From Lichtheimia corymbifera B2541 (taxonomy: Eukaryota > Mucoromycota > Mucoromycetes > Mucorales > Lichtheimiaceae): a stretch of 64,000 nucleotides of DNA. Positions 45,778-56,937 of this stretch are shown in pieces (positions within the stretch are counted from its first letter, which is position 1; each line of letters opens with the position of its first letter). A program made the position numbers and the translations under genes. The stretch spans positions 62,001 through 126,000 of the forward strand of contig JNEU01001090.1 in the NCBI GenBank assembly GCA_000697475.1, in the 5' to 3' direction. Under the pieces are notes generated by a model. That model made no database searches and was not told the origin of the DNA. It was given only the letters and a program-made list of their open reading frames with translations.

Positions 45778-47433
45778 ATGCATCGTTCAGTCAGCAAGTC
45801 CAAGGGAAACATTTCTTCCGTATTTGCTCATTTGGGAGCATCCAAGCAGAAACTGGAGCCCCGTTTTCAAGAGCTCAAGCACCAGATCGCCCCTGCCAAT
45901 CCTGAAGTATTACGCCGTGCCTTTGATCGTCTCTTGGAAAGCTTTGAAAAGGAAAATGCCGAGATTCGTCGTCGTGGTGCAGATGTGATTCCTCAAGTCT
46001 CTTTTGAAGATATCAAGGCAAATGGAGGTCGTATGCCAGACAAGCTGATTCCAGAGATCCACAAGCGAGGTGCTGTTGTGGTCCGGAATTTGGTGGACCG
46101 TGCTGTTGCAGCCGAGTACAAGGCATCGATTCAAGAATACATTCAACGCCATCGCGAACACCTGACCGGATTCCCGGAAGATAATCCTCAAGTGTGGGAA
46201 TTGTATTGGACCAAGGCACAAACAAAGGCACGTGGTCATCCCCACTTTAACACCACGGCTATTGCTCTGAATCACTTGTGGCACACCAATGGCAACAACA
46301 ATGTCCCCATTGATTTCACCAAGAATGTCACCTACTGCGATCGGTTACGTATTCGTGAACCCAGTGATGGTCAATTCCAACTCCAAGGCCATCTTGATGG
46401 TGGATCATTAGAACGTAAGTATGGGCCACAATAAGGTTCATGGAATGAAAAATCTAACATACATCACAGGTTGGGAGGATCCTGAGTACAGAGCTTGCTA
46501 TACAAAGATTCTCGAGGGTAAATGGGAGGTAAAGTATCATTGGGAAATTTGTATCCAGGAAGAGCACCTGCTCAATGGGTGTACTACTACATGTAGGAAT
46601 ACGACCCATTTGATGTGACCCATCGTGTTGAAGCCAATATGGATTTATACAATTCACCCGGTGGTTGTTCCATGTTCCGCAATTTCCAAGGCTGGCTTGC
46701 TATTTCACGCATCACCCGTGATGGTGGTCATTTACGCGTTTCTCCCTTGATTAAGGAACCCACGGCCTACTTTATGATGAAGCCACTCCTTGCCGAGAAT
46801 CTTGGTACAAGGTACGTACATATATCATTGTATGGCACCTTTAACTCAACCTGGGTATACCTTACATAGTGACTTTATGGGAGCATGGCCAGGTCGAGGT
46901 CAAGATATCACCCCTCAAGATCATCCTCATATTGTTGATAGCATGATTACCATGCCTGATGTGGAATGTGGTGATGCTGTTTTTTGGTAAGTAGTATGTG
47001 GGGACACACGGTGGATCCCATTTTGAAAAACTCACCCATGTTGTCAGGCACTGTGACCAGGTCCACGCAGTTGAACCCATGAATCAAATGAAGACCGATT
47101 CTTCTGTGCTCTATATTCCATCCACCCCATTGTGTCCTCGCAGCTCTGAATATTTGCGTCGACAACGTGCAGCATTTGAAAGCGGCCGGTAAGCTATCAT
47201 AATAGAAGCCAACAAGGATTACAAGAAACTCATACATTGTATATTGTAGCACACCCCCTGATTTCCCTGCCAATGACAGTGAGGAGCACTTTACCGATAG
47301 AGCTACTCCAAACACCTTGAACGAAGTTGAAAAACGAGGCATGGGTCTCCTTCCTTTTGCAGAGGATGAAGCTGGATTGACTGCTGGTCAGCTACGTGCC
47401 ATTCGTGAACACAATCGTATTATTTCTTCTTGA
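45778..47433 (+). CDS. DUF1479 (YbiU-like) putative 2-oxoglutarate/Fe(II) oxygenase
   Basis: About 460 residues in several exons. Matches DUF1479, a family in bacteria and fungi with a double-stranded beta-helix fold like Fe(II)/2-oxoglutarate dioxygenases; the reaction is not established. Blocks: MPDKLIPEIHKRGAVVVRNL, HFNTTAIALNHLWHTNG, LQGHLDGGSLERWEDPEY, YNSPGGCSMFRNFQGWLA, AWPGRGQDITPQDHP and FWHCDQVHAVEP. His-x-Asp (GHLDGG) and the distal His (WHCDQVH) could form the iron triad. ATG 45778 lies just downstream of a TATA box and CA-rich leader. The C-terminus is LRAIREHNRIISS; the stop overlaps an AATAAA signal (TGAATAAA). Bacterial-type family, but fully split by fungal introns. Confidence 0.88.
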
Positions 47434-47628
47434 ATAAAAGAGACGCCTTCATGTAACAATGGATCATTCTATCTCCTACTGCTGAGCAATGACACATGGA
47501 AGCCACTACGACGTTGCACAATCGGACCTACTACATACATACACCTGATCCAGATGGCATTAAACAGAGAAGGTGAGAGCAATTTCTCATCGACTGAGCA
47601 CTTGTTCTTTTTTTCATTTACATTTATT

Positions 47629-48015
47629 ATGGCAGCTCCATCATCCATAGGCTTCCCAGTAGCAATCTTTATTATTGTCCTTGTCATCATTTTCGGTGTT
47701 GTTGCATTGGGCATTATCAAACGAAAGCTCAAAAAAGACGATCAAAGAAGGGAGGAGCGTCAGAGACGTGAGGCTGCTACTCGTAGAAGGGAGAATGCTA
47801 GAAATGTTGCAGCAGCCCTTGAAAGGATTAGAAGGTCACCACCCGCTTACGAGGCTCCCACAACAGCCACAACAACAACAACGACACCAGCGAATGGAGA
47901 ATCATCCACCACCGATAATGATGCCGATCACCTATCAATAACGATGCCACCACCTGCATACAAAGACCACACACAAGATAGACGCGTCCCAGTAGCAGCT
48001 GGATATTCATTATAG
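47629..48015 (+). CDS. Small single-pass membrane protein with two PPxY motifs
   Basis: 128 residues, no recognised family. A short outer N-terminus (MAAPSSIG) is followed by one hydrophobic helix (about residues 9-29, FPVAIFIIVLVIIFGVVALG). A strongly basic stretch (KRKLKKDDQRREERQRRE) and a charged helix follow, so the long tail should be cytosolic. The tail contains PPAY twice (SPPAYEA and PPPAYKD) with a Thr-rich linker between. PPxY motifs bind WW domains of Rsp5/Nedd4 ubiquitin ligases; small membrane proteins of this layout often act as ligase adaptors. That role is inference. The ATG at 47629 is preferred over 47554 because the upstream segment is leader-like and would bury the membrane helix. 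No intron. Confidence 0.65.
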   Translation: MAAPSSIGFPVAIFIIVLVIIFGVVALGIIKRKLKKDDQRREERQRREAATRRRENARNVAAALERIRRSPPAYEAPTTATTTTTTPANGESSTTDNDADHLSITMPPPAYKDHTQDRRVPVAAGYSL

Positions 48016-49094
48016 AACCCTCAAATTCCCATTTTGTATAATAACACGTCTACCATTTTTTGTACAGATTACATCATGTTTTATGCTGCTGCTGAGCATC
48101 AAGCCTTTTAAAGTTCACATACTTCTTAGTACCGCACAGCTGGAGTGCTACATCATTGTAAGGGCTATCTATTGTCATTGTGATTTTTCGAAATGTATAT
48201 ATAGCATATGGTGACCCATTGAAAAGATGTGGTGGTAAATGCCTGCATATTACTGTACCTTATTCCTGCAAGCATCCATCACGGGTCCTTTACATATAAT
48301 CCAACCTCTACCATTTAATGAAAAAGCAACAGTGCCAATGTATCTTTAGGAGTGAGGCACTATTGAGATAGGGTGATATGACATGTAGCATAAAAAGTTT
48401 GTTCCCATGACAACCAATCACCCACATGGGGAGACCTGTTACTTGGGGGATTGGGGAGCATTGTCAATTAAGCTGTGTATGTGTGTGAATGATCGGCTGC
48501 TGAGTGAGCACCGACCACATGGCGCAGCATTAAGGGATGTACCACCTCAATTTCACAACCGATGGTTCGTCATAATAGGCAATCCGACATGGTACATCAA
48601 GTCTGTGCACTGATTAATAATAGCAAACGAGCGTATTTTTGGGAACACCTCCGCAGCCGCGCAAGCGCGCCACCGTCCCACACACCCCAACAAAATGATT
48701 CATGCAAAAAAAACTAATGATGTGACAAATTGTCAATGTCGTATCACCCTATCTAGGAGTCAACAAGGCAAAAAGGAAAGTCTAACAAACATATTTACAT
48801 GGCCGGAACCAATCTGAGTGATGGAAAAGGATCACGTAATTGTATTTTTATGCATGTTAAAAGCACGTCATGTTACATATATACACAATGAACGAACGGA
48901 CTGGGTGATTGTTTGAGTAATAAAACAAAAGGGGATGTGTGTTGTGCGGAGCATAAGTGTAAAAGGGGAAAGAAGGGCTGATGAGTTGTTTATTGAGGAG
49001 GAATGGGGTGTCTATGATCTTTGTCAAGGATATATACAACATGAAGATAGAGAAGAAGAATGATGATAATGATGTATGGAATACTGGTTGCTGC
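48016..49094. other. Intergenic region between convergent PPxY and bZIP genes
   Basis: About 1.08 kb, mostly AT-rich with two TATATATA stretches. Open frames here (longest 95 codons) have no protein features. Long 3' untranslated sequence of either gene may extend into it. Confidence 0.4.
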
Positions 49095-49721
49095 TCAAAG
49101 AGACATGGTTGGGTATGTATGAGTAGCACAATGGATGTTTCCATCGTCGTGTCCTTGTGCTCCTGCTGCTGCTGCGGAGGTAAAGGTTAACAATGGCCAT
49201 GATGGTGGTTGGTGCTCAGCTGCTGCAGCTGCATCACCCATGTTGCTTTTGTCACGATAGACATCGTTCAAAGCCTGAAGCAGAACAGCGTTTTGCCGAC
49301 GTAAATGTTCTAGAGCTTGGCGCATGTTTTTGTTTTCTTGGCTGCGTTTAGCTCGATACTTTGCAGAAGCTATCTTGTTGCGTCTTCGGCGTTCTTCAAG
49401 CGAGGTTGGAATATCTCTTGGATCTGGAGAAGGAGAACGACTACCACCACTACTACTGCTACTACTGCTTGTGAAAAGAGTCTTGTCAAGAGGAGGAAGT
49501 AGCATTTCATCATCTTCATGATGAGAGGATGTGGTCGATGGAGATATCATTGGAGGCAAAACAAGTGGAGGAGGAGGTATACAAAGAGAATCTTGACGCA
49601 TAAAAGGAGTGGATGATGAGACATGATCTGATGTAGAAGAGGATGGTTCCAAAAGAGAAGAAATGGACATGATGCGATGATTGGTGGTGGTATCAGGAGC
49701 AGAGGATGCTGATGATAGCAT
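49095..49721 (-). CDS. bZIP transcription factor
   Basis: 208 residues. The N-terminal half is Ser/Thr/Pro-rich and probably regulatory. The basic region ERRRRNKIASAKYRAKRSQE carries the N-x-x-[AS]-[AS]-x-x-[YF]-R core, followed by a leucine-zipper region (MRQALEHLRRQNAVLLQAL) of limited length. The A-S-A-K-Y-R-A-K-R pattern resembles fungal Gcn4/Cys3/MetR-like bZIPs, so a nutrient or sulfur/amino-acid response is possible but unproven. The C-terminus is Ala/Gly-rich and low in complexity. The first real ATG is 49721 (MLSSASS); codons before it contain no ATG. A TATA box is 77 bp upstream. Divergent from the DUF1748 gene, 360 bp away. No intron is required. Confidence 0.88.
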   Translation of the reverse strand: MLSSASSAPDTTTNHRIMSISSLLEPSSSTSDHVSSSTPFMRQDSLCIPPPPLVLPPMISPSTTSSHHEDDEMLLPPLDKTLFTSSSSSSSGGSRSPSPDPRDIPTSLEERRRRNKIASAKYRAKRSQENKNMRQALEHLRRQNAVLLQALNDVYRDKSNMGDAAAAAEHQPPSWPLLTFTSAAAAGAQGHDDGNIHCATHTYPTMSL

Positions 49722-50081
49722 TGTTGTTGTAGTTGTTGTTGTATGTACAATAGTAGAAAAATGACGAGGAGCTGTCAAAAGAACGGCAGATGACACCTTT
49801 TATATATACAATGGGATGAGTTGCCACGTGCTGTGCCAAGATTCTTGGATGAGAGAGGCCAAGGTTAGGTTGGCATCATAGGCGCCACATTGGTCATCCG
49901 CGGGTCAACAGGGGAGAGGCTGGAAGAGGCAATTGCTTTATCCAGCATTTCACGCGGAAGAGGGGAAAGCCACGCCACGGAACGTTACACGAAAATGATA
50001 AAGTGGGATGCTTTGTATTTGCGCAGCTATTGGATACACTCACTACTCTTCTCTTACACACATACACCCTCTCTTTTCGAA
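49722..50081. other. Shared promoter region, bZIP and DUF1748 genes
   Basis: 360 bp between divergent starts. Holds the bZIP TATA box at one end and a pyrimidine-rich leader before 50082 at the other. Confidence 0.5.
49798..49805 (-). promoter_or_regulatory. TATA box of the bZIP gene
   Basis: On the minus strand the sequence reads TATATAAA, 77 bp before ATG 49721, the same distance as at the 50944 gene. Confidence 0.7.
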
Positions 50082-50393
50082 ATGCTTTCTCGTGTCCTTC
50101 ATTACACAGCTGATGCCATTCTCATTTCCACTGCACTCGCTGGTATCAAACGTAGCACGGGTCTCACGTAAGCTTGCTCCATTCCAACAATGCACCATCC
50201 CGACTCAACCTCCTCCTCCTCCTCCTCCTCCTCACCATTTAGCCCGGCAGTGAACAAGATTGAACACGAAGATGTACGAAGCTATGCACAAAAGTACCTC
50301 AACATGGGCGAATGGATTATGGATAACAGCATTGTGTTCATGAGCAACTCGTCCTATTTCGTTCGTAACAACGGCAACAACAATGACCATTGA
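50082..50393 (+). CDS. DUF1748-family small protein
   Basis: 78 residues in two exons (50082-50167, 50243-50393). It matches the fungal DUF1748 family of short, probably mitochondrial or membrane-linked proteins of unknown function. MLSRVLHYTADAILISTALA, GIKRSTGLT-PAVNKIEHED, VRSYAQKYLNMGEWIMDN and SNSSYFVRNNG give the family pattern: an N-terminal amphipathic or hydrophobic helix, R-S-T-G-x-T, and a C-terminal Y-x-x-x-G-E block. The intron ends in a (CTC)n pyrimidine tract before its TAG acceptor. The junction AC|C CCG restores Thr-Pro. The Asn-rich tail is local. A longer read-through frame at the intron is spurious. Confidence 0.82.
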
Positions 50394-50647
50394 TTCGATT
50401 CCCTATTTTACACCTGACACCACATGTTGCTTATGCACCGGCTCATCACCGAACCTTATTCTTTTTTCCCACCATCCATCACAATTGAGGAATTTTATGC
50501 ATGTACAAGAATTTGTCCGGTTCTTTTTAATTACAGTAGTGGGTAGCAAGCAAAATAGTAGCAGGGTATTTACAAGTAATAATAGAAGAAATGATGAAGA
50601 TGAAGATGATGGAGCAAAACAATTGGCTGTGTGGGTGTGTGTGTGAC

Positions 50648-50944
50648 TCAGGGAAATGGAGGGAAGGATTCTTGATCACTCGTGCTGTTGGCAGTTGAAT
50701 CATAAGACCATGGAGAGTATGTGTCGTCGTCTTGCAAAGAGACCCGTTCATAGGGTGGAATGATGATATGTGCAGGCTTGTTTCTTCGATTGAGAGGAGG
50801 TGTGCATCGAGTAGGTACAATCAGGACTTGAGCATGAAATTCAGTTTCTTTACGCAACATGTGTTCTGGATAAATGATGATGGGTTCACTGGATGGCTCC
50901 AAGGTAGAACCAGCGAATCGAGGAATAGTAAAAGGCATTGACAT
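50648..50944 (-). CDS. Uncharacterised small protein
   Basis: 98 residues with no family I recognise. It starts MSMPFTIPRFAGSTLEPSSE. The middle is of normal complexity (YPEHMLRKETEFHAQVLIVP, NRRNKPAHIIIPPYERVSL), and the end is acidic and Ser-rich (LQDDDTYSPWSYDS). There is no signal peptide, membrane helix or Cys pattern. ATG 50944 is the first ATG; upstream in-frame codons are leader. Support comes from the composition and a TATA box 77 bp upstream. It lies between the DUF1748 gene (convergent) and another uncharacterised gene. Could be a true short regulator or a chance frame. Confidence 0.55.
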   Translation of the reverse strand: MSMPFTIPRFAGSTLEPSSEPIIIYPEHMLRKETEFHAQVLIVPTRCTPPLNRRNKPAHIIIPPYERVSLQDDDTYSPWSYDSTANSTSDQESFPPFP

Positions 50945-51663
50945 GGTGTATGTATGTGTGTGTGTGTGATTGAAGAAAGAGGATGGATGTAGGGAAGAAA
51001 GGTGGAAAAAACGGAACACGTTTTATAGGACACATGCATTAGTGCTGGCTGTCTTTTTGACTCTCATATGAACTCATAACTGGTGCACCGACAGCATGAA
51101 ACCAAGGCACCCCACTTTGGCTTTTTCTCTTTTCCTTTTTAGAAATCGCATGTTCCAACTAGCCAATCACTGACGCTCCTCTCCGCTTTGTTCCTAGAGA
51201 TCTTACATCACCTTATCCTTAGGCACCTTGTTTCTAAGCATGGGTCTTTAGAAAGCACGCGTTTTCGGTATTGGATTCGCCAATCATGCACTGACAGCTC
51301 CCTAACTCGGGAATTTGCAAATTTTCTTGTCAACGATGGCCGGCTCAGGGTCCCCTATTGCCAGGTGACTCCGGCATGAATTTCAGCTGCTTGATCGGCC
51401 AAATTCGGGTCCTTTCCATTATGCTTGAACCCGGCATGCTCCGATATAATCCCGCCGGAAAAGACATGAAAGAAACTTTTTTTTGCAATTCATATATGTA
51501 CAAAGATCAAAGAGAGAAGGGGATGGGAGACATGTGAAACTAGTCGGTTTTGGTATAATACTAAAGATTCAGCGTATGCATGTGTTGGAGAGATGTGTAG
51601 AAGTGTGTGTGTGAGATCGGAATCAAGTGGGTGTTGGTTCATATTATTATTGTCTCTCTCTCT
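50945..51663. other. Intergenic region
   Basis: About 720 bp between two minus-strand genes. Holds the TATA box of the 50944 gene and a TC-rich run at its right end (51649-51663). No gene recognised. Confidence 0.4.
51021..51027 (-). promoter_or_regulatory. TATA box of the uncharacterised gene at 50648
   Basis: On the minus strand the sequence reads TATAAAA, 77 bp before ATG 50944. Confidence 0.65.
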
Positions 51664-52332
51664 CTATCGTTCCATTGGCTCTCTCTCCACCATAGGAGAA
51701 TTGCATTCATCAGAGGAAGGAGAGGGGTATGCGGTTACTGCTGCTGTCGTCGTCGTACTACAAGATAAAAAAAATCCATGTCAGATCCGCATCACCGCCC
51801 CCGCTCCATTGTTGTAGTCATCGTTACTACTCCATTCATTCCCTTGCTCTTTTACATACCTTGTTGGATAATAATTACATGGAGACGGTGTACTACCCAT
51901 AGCAATCATTGCAGCTGCTGCAGAATCACGACGCCTTCGTTGATGATCATCCTCATCCTCGTCATAAGAGCTGGTGGTGGATGTACGTTTTGATAGAATA
52001 GAAGAAAAGTCATTGTGTGTGGAAGCAGCAGCAGCAGCAGCATTATGCTGACAACGTGCAGCCAACTGTGATTGGACCCACATCAGATCGAGCTCCTTGG
52101 CTTTTAACCTTGCCTCTGCAGTATGTCGTTTATCTTCTTCAATTTTGCATCGAAGAATCAGCTTGAGCATCTCAGGCTCAGTGTCATATTCAGCAAGTAC
52201 TTGATGTAGATCCATGCAAACGTGTTGTTGTGCAGATTGATGATGATGCCGCTTGTTCTCAACCAAAGGGTTGTTGTGTCGATTGGTAAAAGACAAAGGA
52301 TAATGATGTTGTGTTTCGGATGAGAATGACAT
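51664..52332 (-). CDS. Uncharacterised protein with a helical conserved-looking block
   Basis: About 195 residues; no named family. It starts MSFSSETQHHYPLSF, His/Asn/Gln-rich at first. A charged helical block follows (DLHQVLAEYDTEPEMLKLIL, CKIEEDKRHTAEARLKAKEL, then WVQSQLAARCQ), which looks like a coiled coil and is the only high-complexity part. Next come an Ala run and an acidic/basic stretch (SSYDEDEDDHQRRRRDS). An intron (donor GTATGT after YYPT, acceptor TCTTGTAG) gives the last exon STTTTAAVTAYP ... REPMER, ending at 51664. Without that splice the frame stops at 51781. A TATA-like CTTATAAG is about 92 bp upstream. Probably a regulator, but no function can be assigned. Confidence 0.6.
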
Positions 52333-53512
52333 GCCTTTTTAAATGAATACAAAGACAAAGGGAAGAAGAGGAAAAAAAGAGTAGGATGGGAAAACACGTA
52401 TATTTCGGATGGAAAACGGGAAGCTTATAAGTGAAGATCGGGGTCGGGTGGTTTGGTTTGTCTCATCATTTTCCAGCCTTCCAGCAGTGCTTGTCGATAT
52501 CCTTTACAAGTGGTGGAATTATTAAAGAAGCTCAAGTAACCACCACTTGGGAAGGTTACTTTTTTGATTAGAATCATTCTAGAGTTGAAATGATATGTGG
52601 GATGGCAAGAATTCGAATTGTTGAGGCAAAAAGCGACACTGCCATTTGGTCATCCGTATTTTACCACGGTTAGCAAAAGGGATATATAACAAGCTTTGTG
52701 GGTGTGTGTTGATGTGATTCATTTGGCATGTTTCCCGATTTGCAGTATCTTCGGTTCAAAACGGCAAGACCCGATTTTTTCAGACATTTACCAGAATGTC
52801 CCTGAAAGTGTTTCTTTTCCCTCTCCTCTCTTCTCCCATTTCCAGAAGCCTTGGAATCCAGCCGATCCCGTGATAGGGTATTATCATCATCATTGTCTGG
52901 TAATGAAATTTTGCTTTGTTATTGTCACATGTATAATGAACATCTATCGTAGAGTGGGGTGGAGATCATCATTGGGATGGTTGATGCGCGGTATTTGCCA
53001 TAGTAGTAAAGAGAACGTAGGCTCACGGGCCAACTCACTAGCTGCTGGGCTGGAAACCAAATGTGCACGCAGCCACCTTATCGGTTCACGTTTATCCATC
53101 GTTGATTAGAGATTACACATCATCACTCACTGATAGCGTTCTTATGGCGGATTCCGACATGCAAACCGGGACCTTTATTACGTACGTGCTTGGATCGGGA
53201 TGATATCTCTTTTTAATGCTCGTCGTCATGGGGCCCATTTATAGTCTCTTTTCCCCAAGGACATGGATACCATAATGAATAATTGTAGTATGATGAATAA
53301 AAAAGACACTTTTATGTGTGGACGACACTCCCCTCCAAAAAAAATACCTTGATCCATGTATGCATGTGTATGTGTGTGTAGTGTAGAGGGTATGCGGACC
53401 AGTAGTAAAAAGTAGCAGCCAACAGCCAGTATCAGCAGAGCTGAAAATTCGATGGGAGTGCTGTGCCCTTTTGTCTTGTGGTGTTGCTCCTACCACAACG
53501 CGCGTGTGCCCA
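52333..53512. other. Intergenic region between divergent genes
   Basis: About 1.18 kb. A 137-codon frame at 52696-53109 begins at a non-ATG codon and has no protein features. Holds the CTTATAAG element near the left end. The right end is the TFB2 promoter. Confidence 0.4.
52424..52431 (-). promoter_or_regulatory. TATA-like element before the 51664 gene
   Basis: CTTATAAG, the same on both strands, 92 bp before ATG 52332. Confidence 0.45.
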
Positions 53513-55583
53513 ATGTCAATCGACAATTTCAAAACCAACATTTACGAGTACCTTGAAACGCTACCAGCCTTCACGTTCCTGCGACTGTTCCAAAAGCCTG
53601 CGACATGTTTGGCCATCTTTCGGTAACGATGAGTGGAGCGATCTTGCATGGACGATCTTGGACAATAACTCCAATGCTTCGATAGTTTGCTTCCGAGTAT
53701 GGGACGACAGATTGTAATGTCTTTTCTCTATGTGGATACTGATATCATGGTGGAGGATGTGAATAACTGGGTCAATAAAGATGGACAAAGGTATGCAACT
53801 CACGTCAATACATATATACAACATGATGACTGATGATGATCCTGCATCTATTTTGGCACGTGCATTAGAAAGCTGTCTGAAGCTTTACACAAGTTGTCTC
53901 GGTTACGGATATTGGAACGCAAAGAGAACATACTCGTAATGAACGATACGTTTCGGCAAGAATTCAAATGTGCACTTACTGGAGGGTACGTTATGCCTAG
54001 TCACCAAGTGGATGGATGGATGGTATCTCATATATATATGTGTTTGTAGAGGCACGCAGCAATCATTTGGTCTTCCTTGTTCGACGCCTGATAAACATCC
54101 TGTGGATATTGGATTCCTGGATCAATATGCAGCACAACAATGGGAATCGATTCTGCATTACATGGTCGGCACAGAGCTCACAAAGAAACCAAGCCGCGGT
54201 GTACTGAATTTGTTGGAACGAAGTCAATTGATGCAACCAAGGTATGATATCCCTGTCGCTGCATGATGGATGATACATGTGTATTGACGAGCGATCTATA
54301 GTGCTATGGATCCGACCCTATTACAGATCACCAATAAGGGATTTCAATTTCTCTTGCAAGATGTGAATACCCAAGTGTGGGCCTTTTTATTACAGTACTT
54401 GAATATGGCAGAGGTATTAGTTGGGATAAAGATATACCAATGTAGGAGGTCTTACAATGGGATATGATTCATAGGTGTTGCAAATGGACCTTGTTGAAGT
54501 CTTGAATTTTCTCTTTCAATTGGGATCGCTTGAGTTGGGCGAGGTAAGTAATGCATCCATGGTTTTTTTCGATTTATACTTATTATATTATAGAACTACT
54601 CGGTCGACACACTGACACCAACCCAACAACAAATGCTTGAAGATCTGCGTGATTATGGAATTGTATATCAGCGAAAGCGAGGATCACGTCGATATTATCC
54701 AACGCGACTTGCAACAACGCTGACATCTGGAAATGCTGCCCTTGCTGTTGCGGCCATGAAGAGAGGAGGCAAGGTTGAAGATGACGATGAGGGCGATCAA
54801 GGCTTTGTCATTTTGGAAACCAATTATAGAGTCTATGCATACACAGGTATGGATCCAAAATGTACAACACGGCGACGACAACTGATGTCATTATCTGCAG
54901 AATCTCCTTTACAAATCGCTGTACTTAATCTATTTGTGCAACTCCAATCACGGTTTCAAAACATGGTTGCTGGTGTCATTACGCGGGACAGTGTACGGAA
55001 TGCATTGATAAAAGGCATCACAGCTGATCAGGTAAACCCGAGACAAAGTATTCAAGGCTGCATAGGATTGACACTTTTTTTCATTTAGATCATTTCCTAT
55101 TTGCAGACGCATGCACATCCACAGATGCGAAAAAAGGTAATCAGAGGATGAGCATGTTATCTCTCTCTCTCTAACACGTTTTGGATTAGAAACCAATTTT
55201 GCCCTTGACGGTTGTGGATCAGGTACGGCTTTGGGAAATGGAGAGATCTCGACTCAAAGCGATGCCAGGTAATAAAAGACGATGATAATGGGATGCACAT
55301 GGCTAATGATTATATTTATATTTATAGCCTATCTCTATCACGAATTCAATCACCCAGCCGATTTCGAGGCCGCAGTCAAGCATGCCCAGGATCTTGATGT
55401 GCTACTCTGGTCGAACCCAAAGAAACGATCCATGGTTATCACTCAGTCGTATGTATAGGGACAAAGAATGAACGATGATGCATGGCTCTAATGAACGCAT
55501 CTCTCTCTCTCTCTCTCTATTATAGGGGTCACGATTCGGTCAAGGGCTTTGTTAAACGCAGACTGCAAAGCAAATCACAATAA
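53513..55583 (+). CDS. tfb2: TFIIH core subunit Tfb2 (p52)
   Basis: Subunit of TFIIH, the nuclear complex for transcription initiation and nucleotide excision repair; Tfb2 anchors and stimulates the XPB/Ssl2 ATPase. About 490 residues in roughly ten exons. N-terminus [18 protein letters not shown], then [12 protein letters not shown] joined across an intron to [17 protein letters not shown]. Further blocks: [124 protein letters not shown], and the C-terminal [20 protein letters not shown] and [19 protein letters not shown] 53513 is the first in frame and gives the family N-terminus. The stop is at 55583. A (CT)n run (55501-55518) lies in the last intron. Confidence 0.95.
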
Positions 55584-56937
55584 GATATGGCCAAAGGATA
55601 TAACAAAAAAGCCATGATAATACCACGTTCTATAGTTGACATTCCTACTAGCGATATATTACACACACACACACACAATTTGTAAATACAAGCGAGTTCT
55701 TTGCATGCAATTGAGAATAAGATAATCTGAACTTACTTTTGGCTCCTTATCACCTTAAATTCTGCATATGGGAGATGAGCATGCGGAGTGACGTTTGAGA
55801 TATATATACCAAGGGAATGTGTAGAGGATTATCATTATCACGATCCCCATTCCACCCAATACAATACATCCAGTCATCATGATGGCTGATAATGGATATT
55901 ACTTTTTACGAGACCTGTAGAGTGCTGAGCATGATGGCTGTTGACAGGCTTCATGTATGTTTTGTAATTAATCCAATGTCGATCACCGGAGCTATCAAAT
56001 GAAGAAAAAGGAGAAAGAGCTTAAGGTAGCTCTCGCTCTATAATACAATTGTGGACATCGCTACTGTACTATAATAGTCAAGTTCGTATATACGCTGTAT
56101 TGCAATTCAAGCAGTCTTGTGACACCCTTCCCCCCCCCCCCTCACACCCACCTTTTGCCCTGCTCAAGTCAAGGGAGAAACCGAGGCGCCTTTTTTTTAA
56201 CAAGAACACACGATCGATTTCCCCGAGTTATATGTGCGTATGTGTGGCACCATGGCATTAAGCAAGAAACACTTGACGTTATTATTTGTATTCTTGAATA
56301 TCCAGCTTGTGTTGACATTAAACTGATATAGGTGATGATCCCGTGGGATGGTGGTGGGGGGTTTAGAGAGAGGGTAATGTGCGTGTGTGTACGTCTCAAG
56401 TGGTGGCACTCCATAAGAAAAAAAGAAGCTTATACTCCCTTCTCATGATAAATGTCGTGCATGAACATCGCTATAGTAAGTGTAGCCAACTCAAGGGAGT
56501 TTGCTGCATGACATTTAGGGTGTGTGTGCGTGTGTGGATGTGTTGTATGTTTACAGACATTTTCTCTCCTTTGGTTCCATGTCGACCCAAGCAGGGATAA
56601 ATGCGCGCCTTCTCTCACTTGCTCACTCACACTCTTGTCGCTTTGTTTGGATCACCCGGGTCAACAAAGCAAAAAGTGAGAGCAGTTGGTTTCAAGCTAG
56701 CCTAATCAGTCGATGTAAACGGTTTCGTGTAACCTAACCAAAAGACGCTAGCCAATTGTCCGTGAACTCGGTTGTTACACTGAAGCCTTTTGTGTGCATA
56801 CGAGGATGCGTGCTGCTTATCCCCCTTCTTTGGTGCTCCCTCCTTTTTCTCTTTTTCTTTATATTTCGTGTCCTCACCTCTCTCTCTTTCGTTTCTTCAT
56901 TCTTTCCATCCTTCGTTTCATTCACCGATCACAAACA
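55584..56937. other. Intergenic region between TFB2 and the 56938 gene
   Basis: 1.35 kb. Has a (CA)n tract at 55661-55677, a 12-C run, and a pyrimidine-rich leader (56810-56935) with TTTATATTTC before the next gene. Short open frames only. Confidence 0.45.
56130..56141. repeat. C homopolymer of 12
   Basis: Twelve consecutive C in the TFB2 downstream region. Confidence 0.9.

Noticed and set aside
52696..53109. 137-codon frame in the region before TFB2
   Set aside because: Starts at a non-ATG codon, has no splice support and no protein features.
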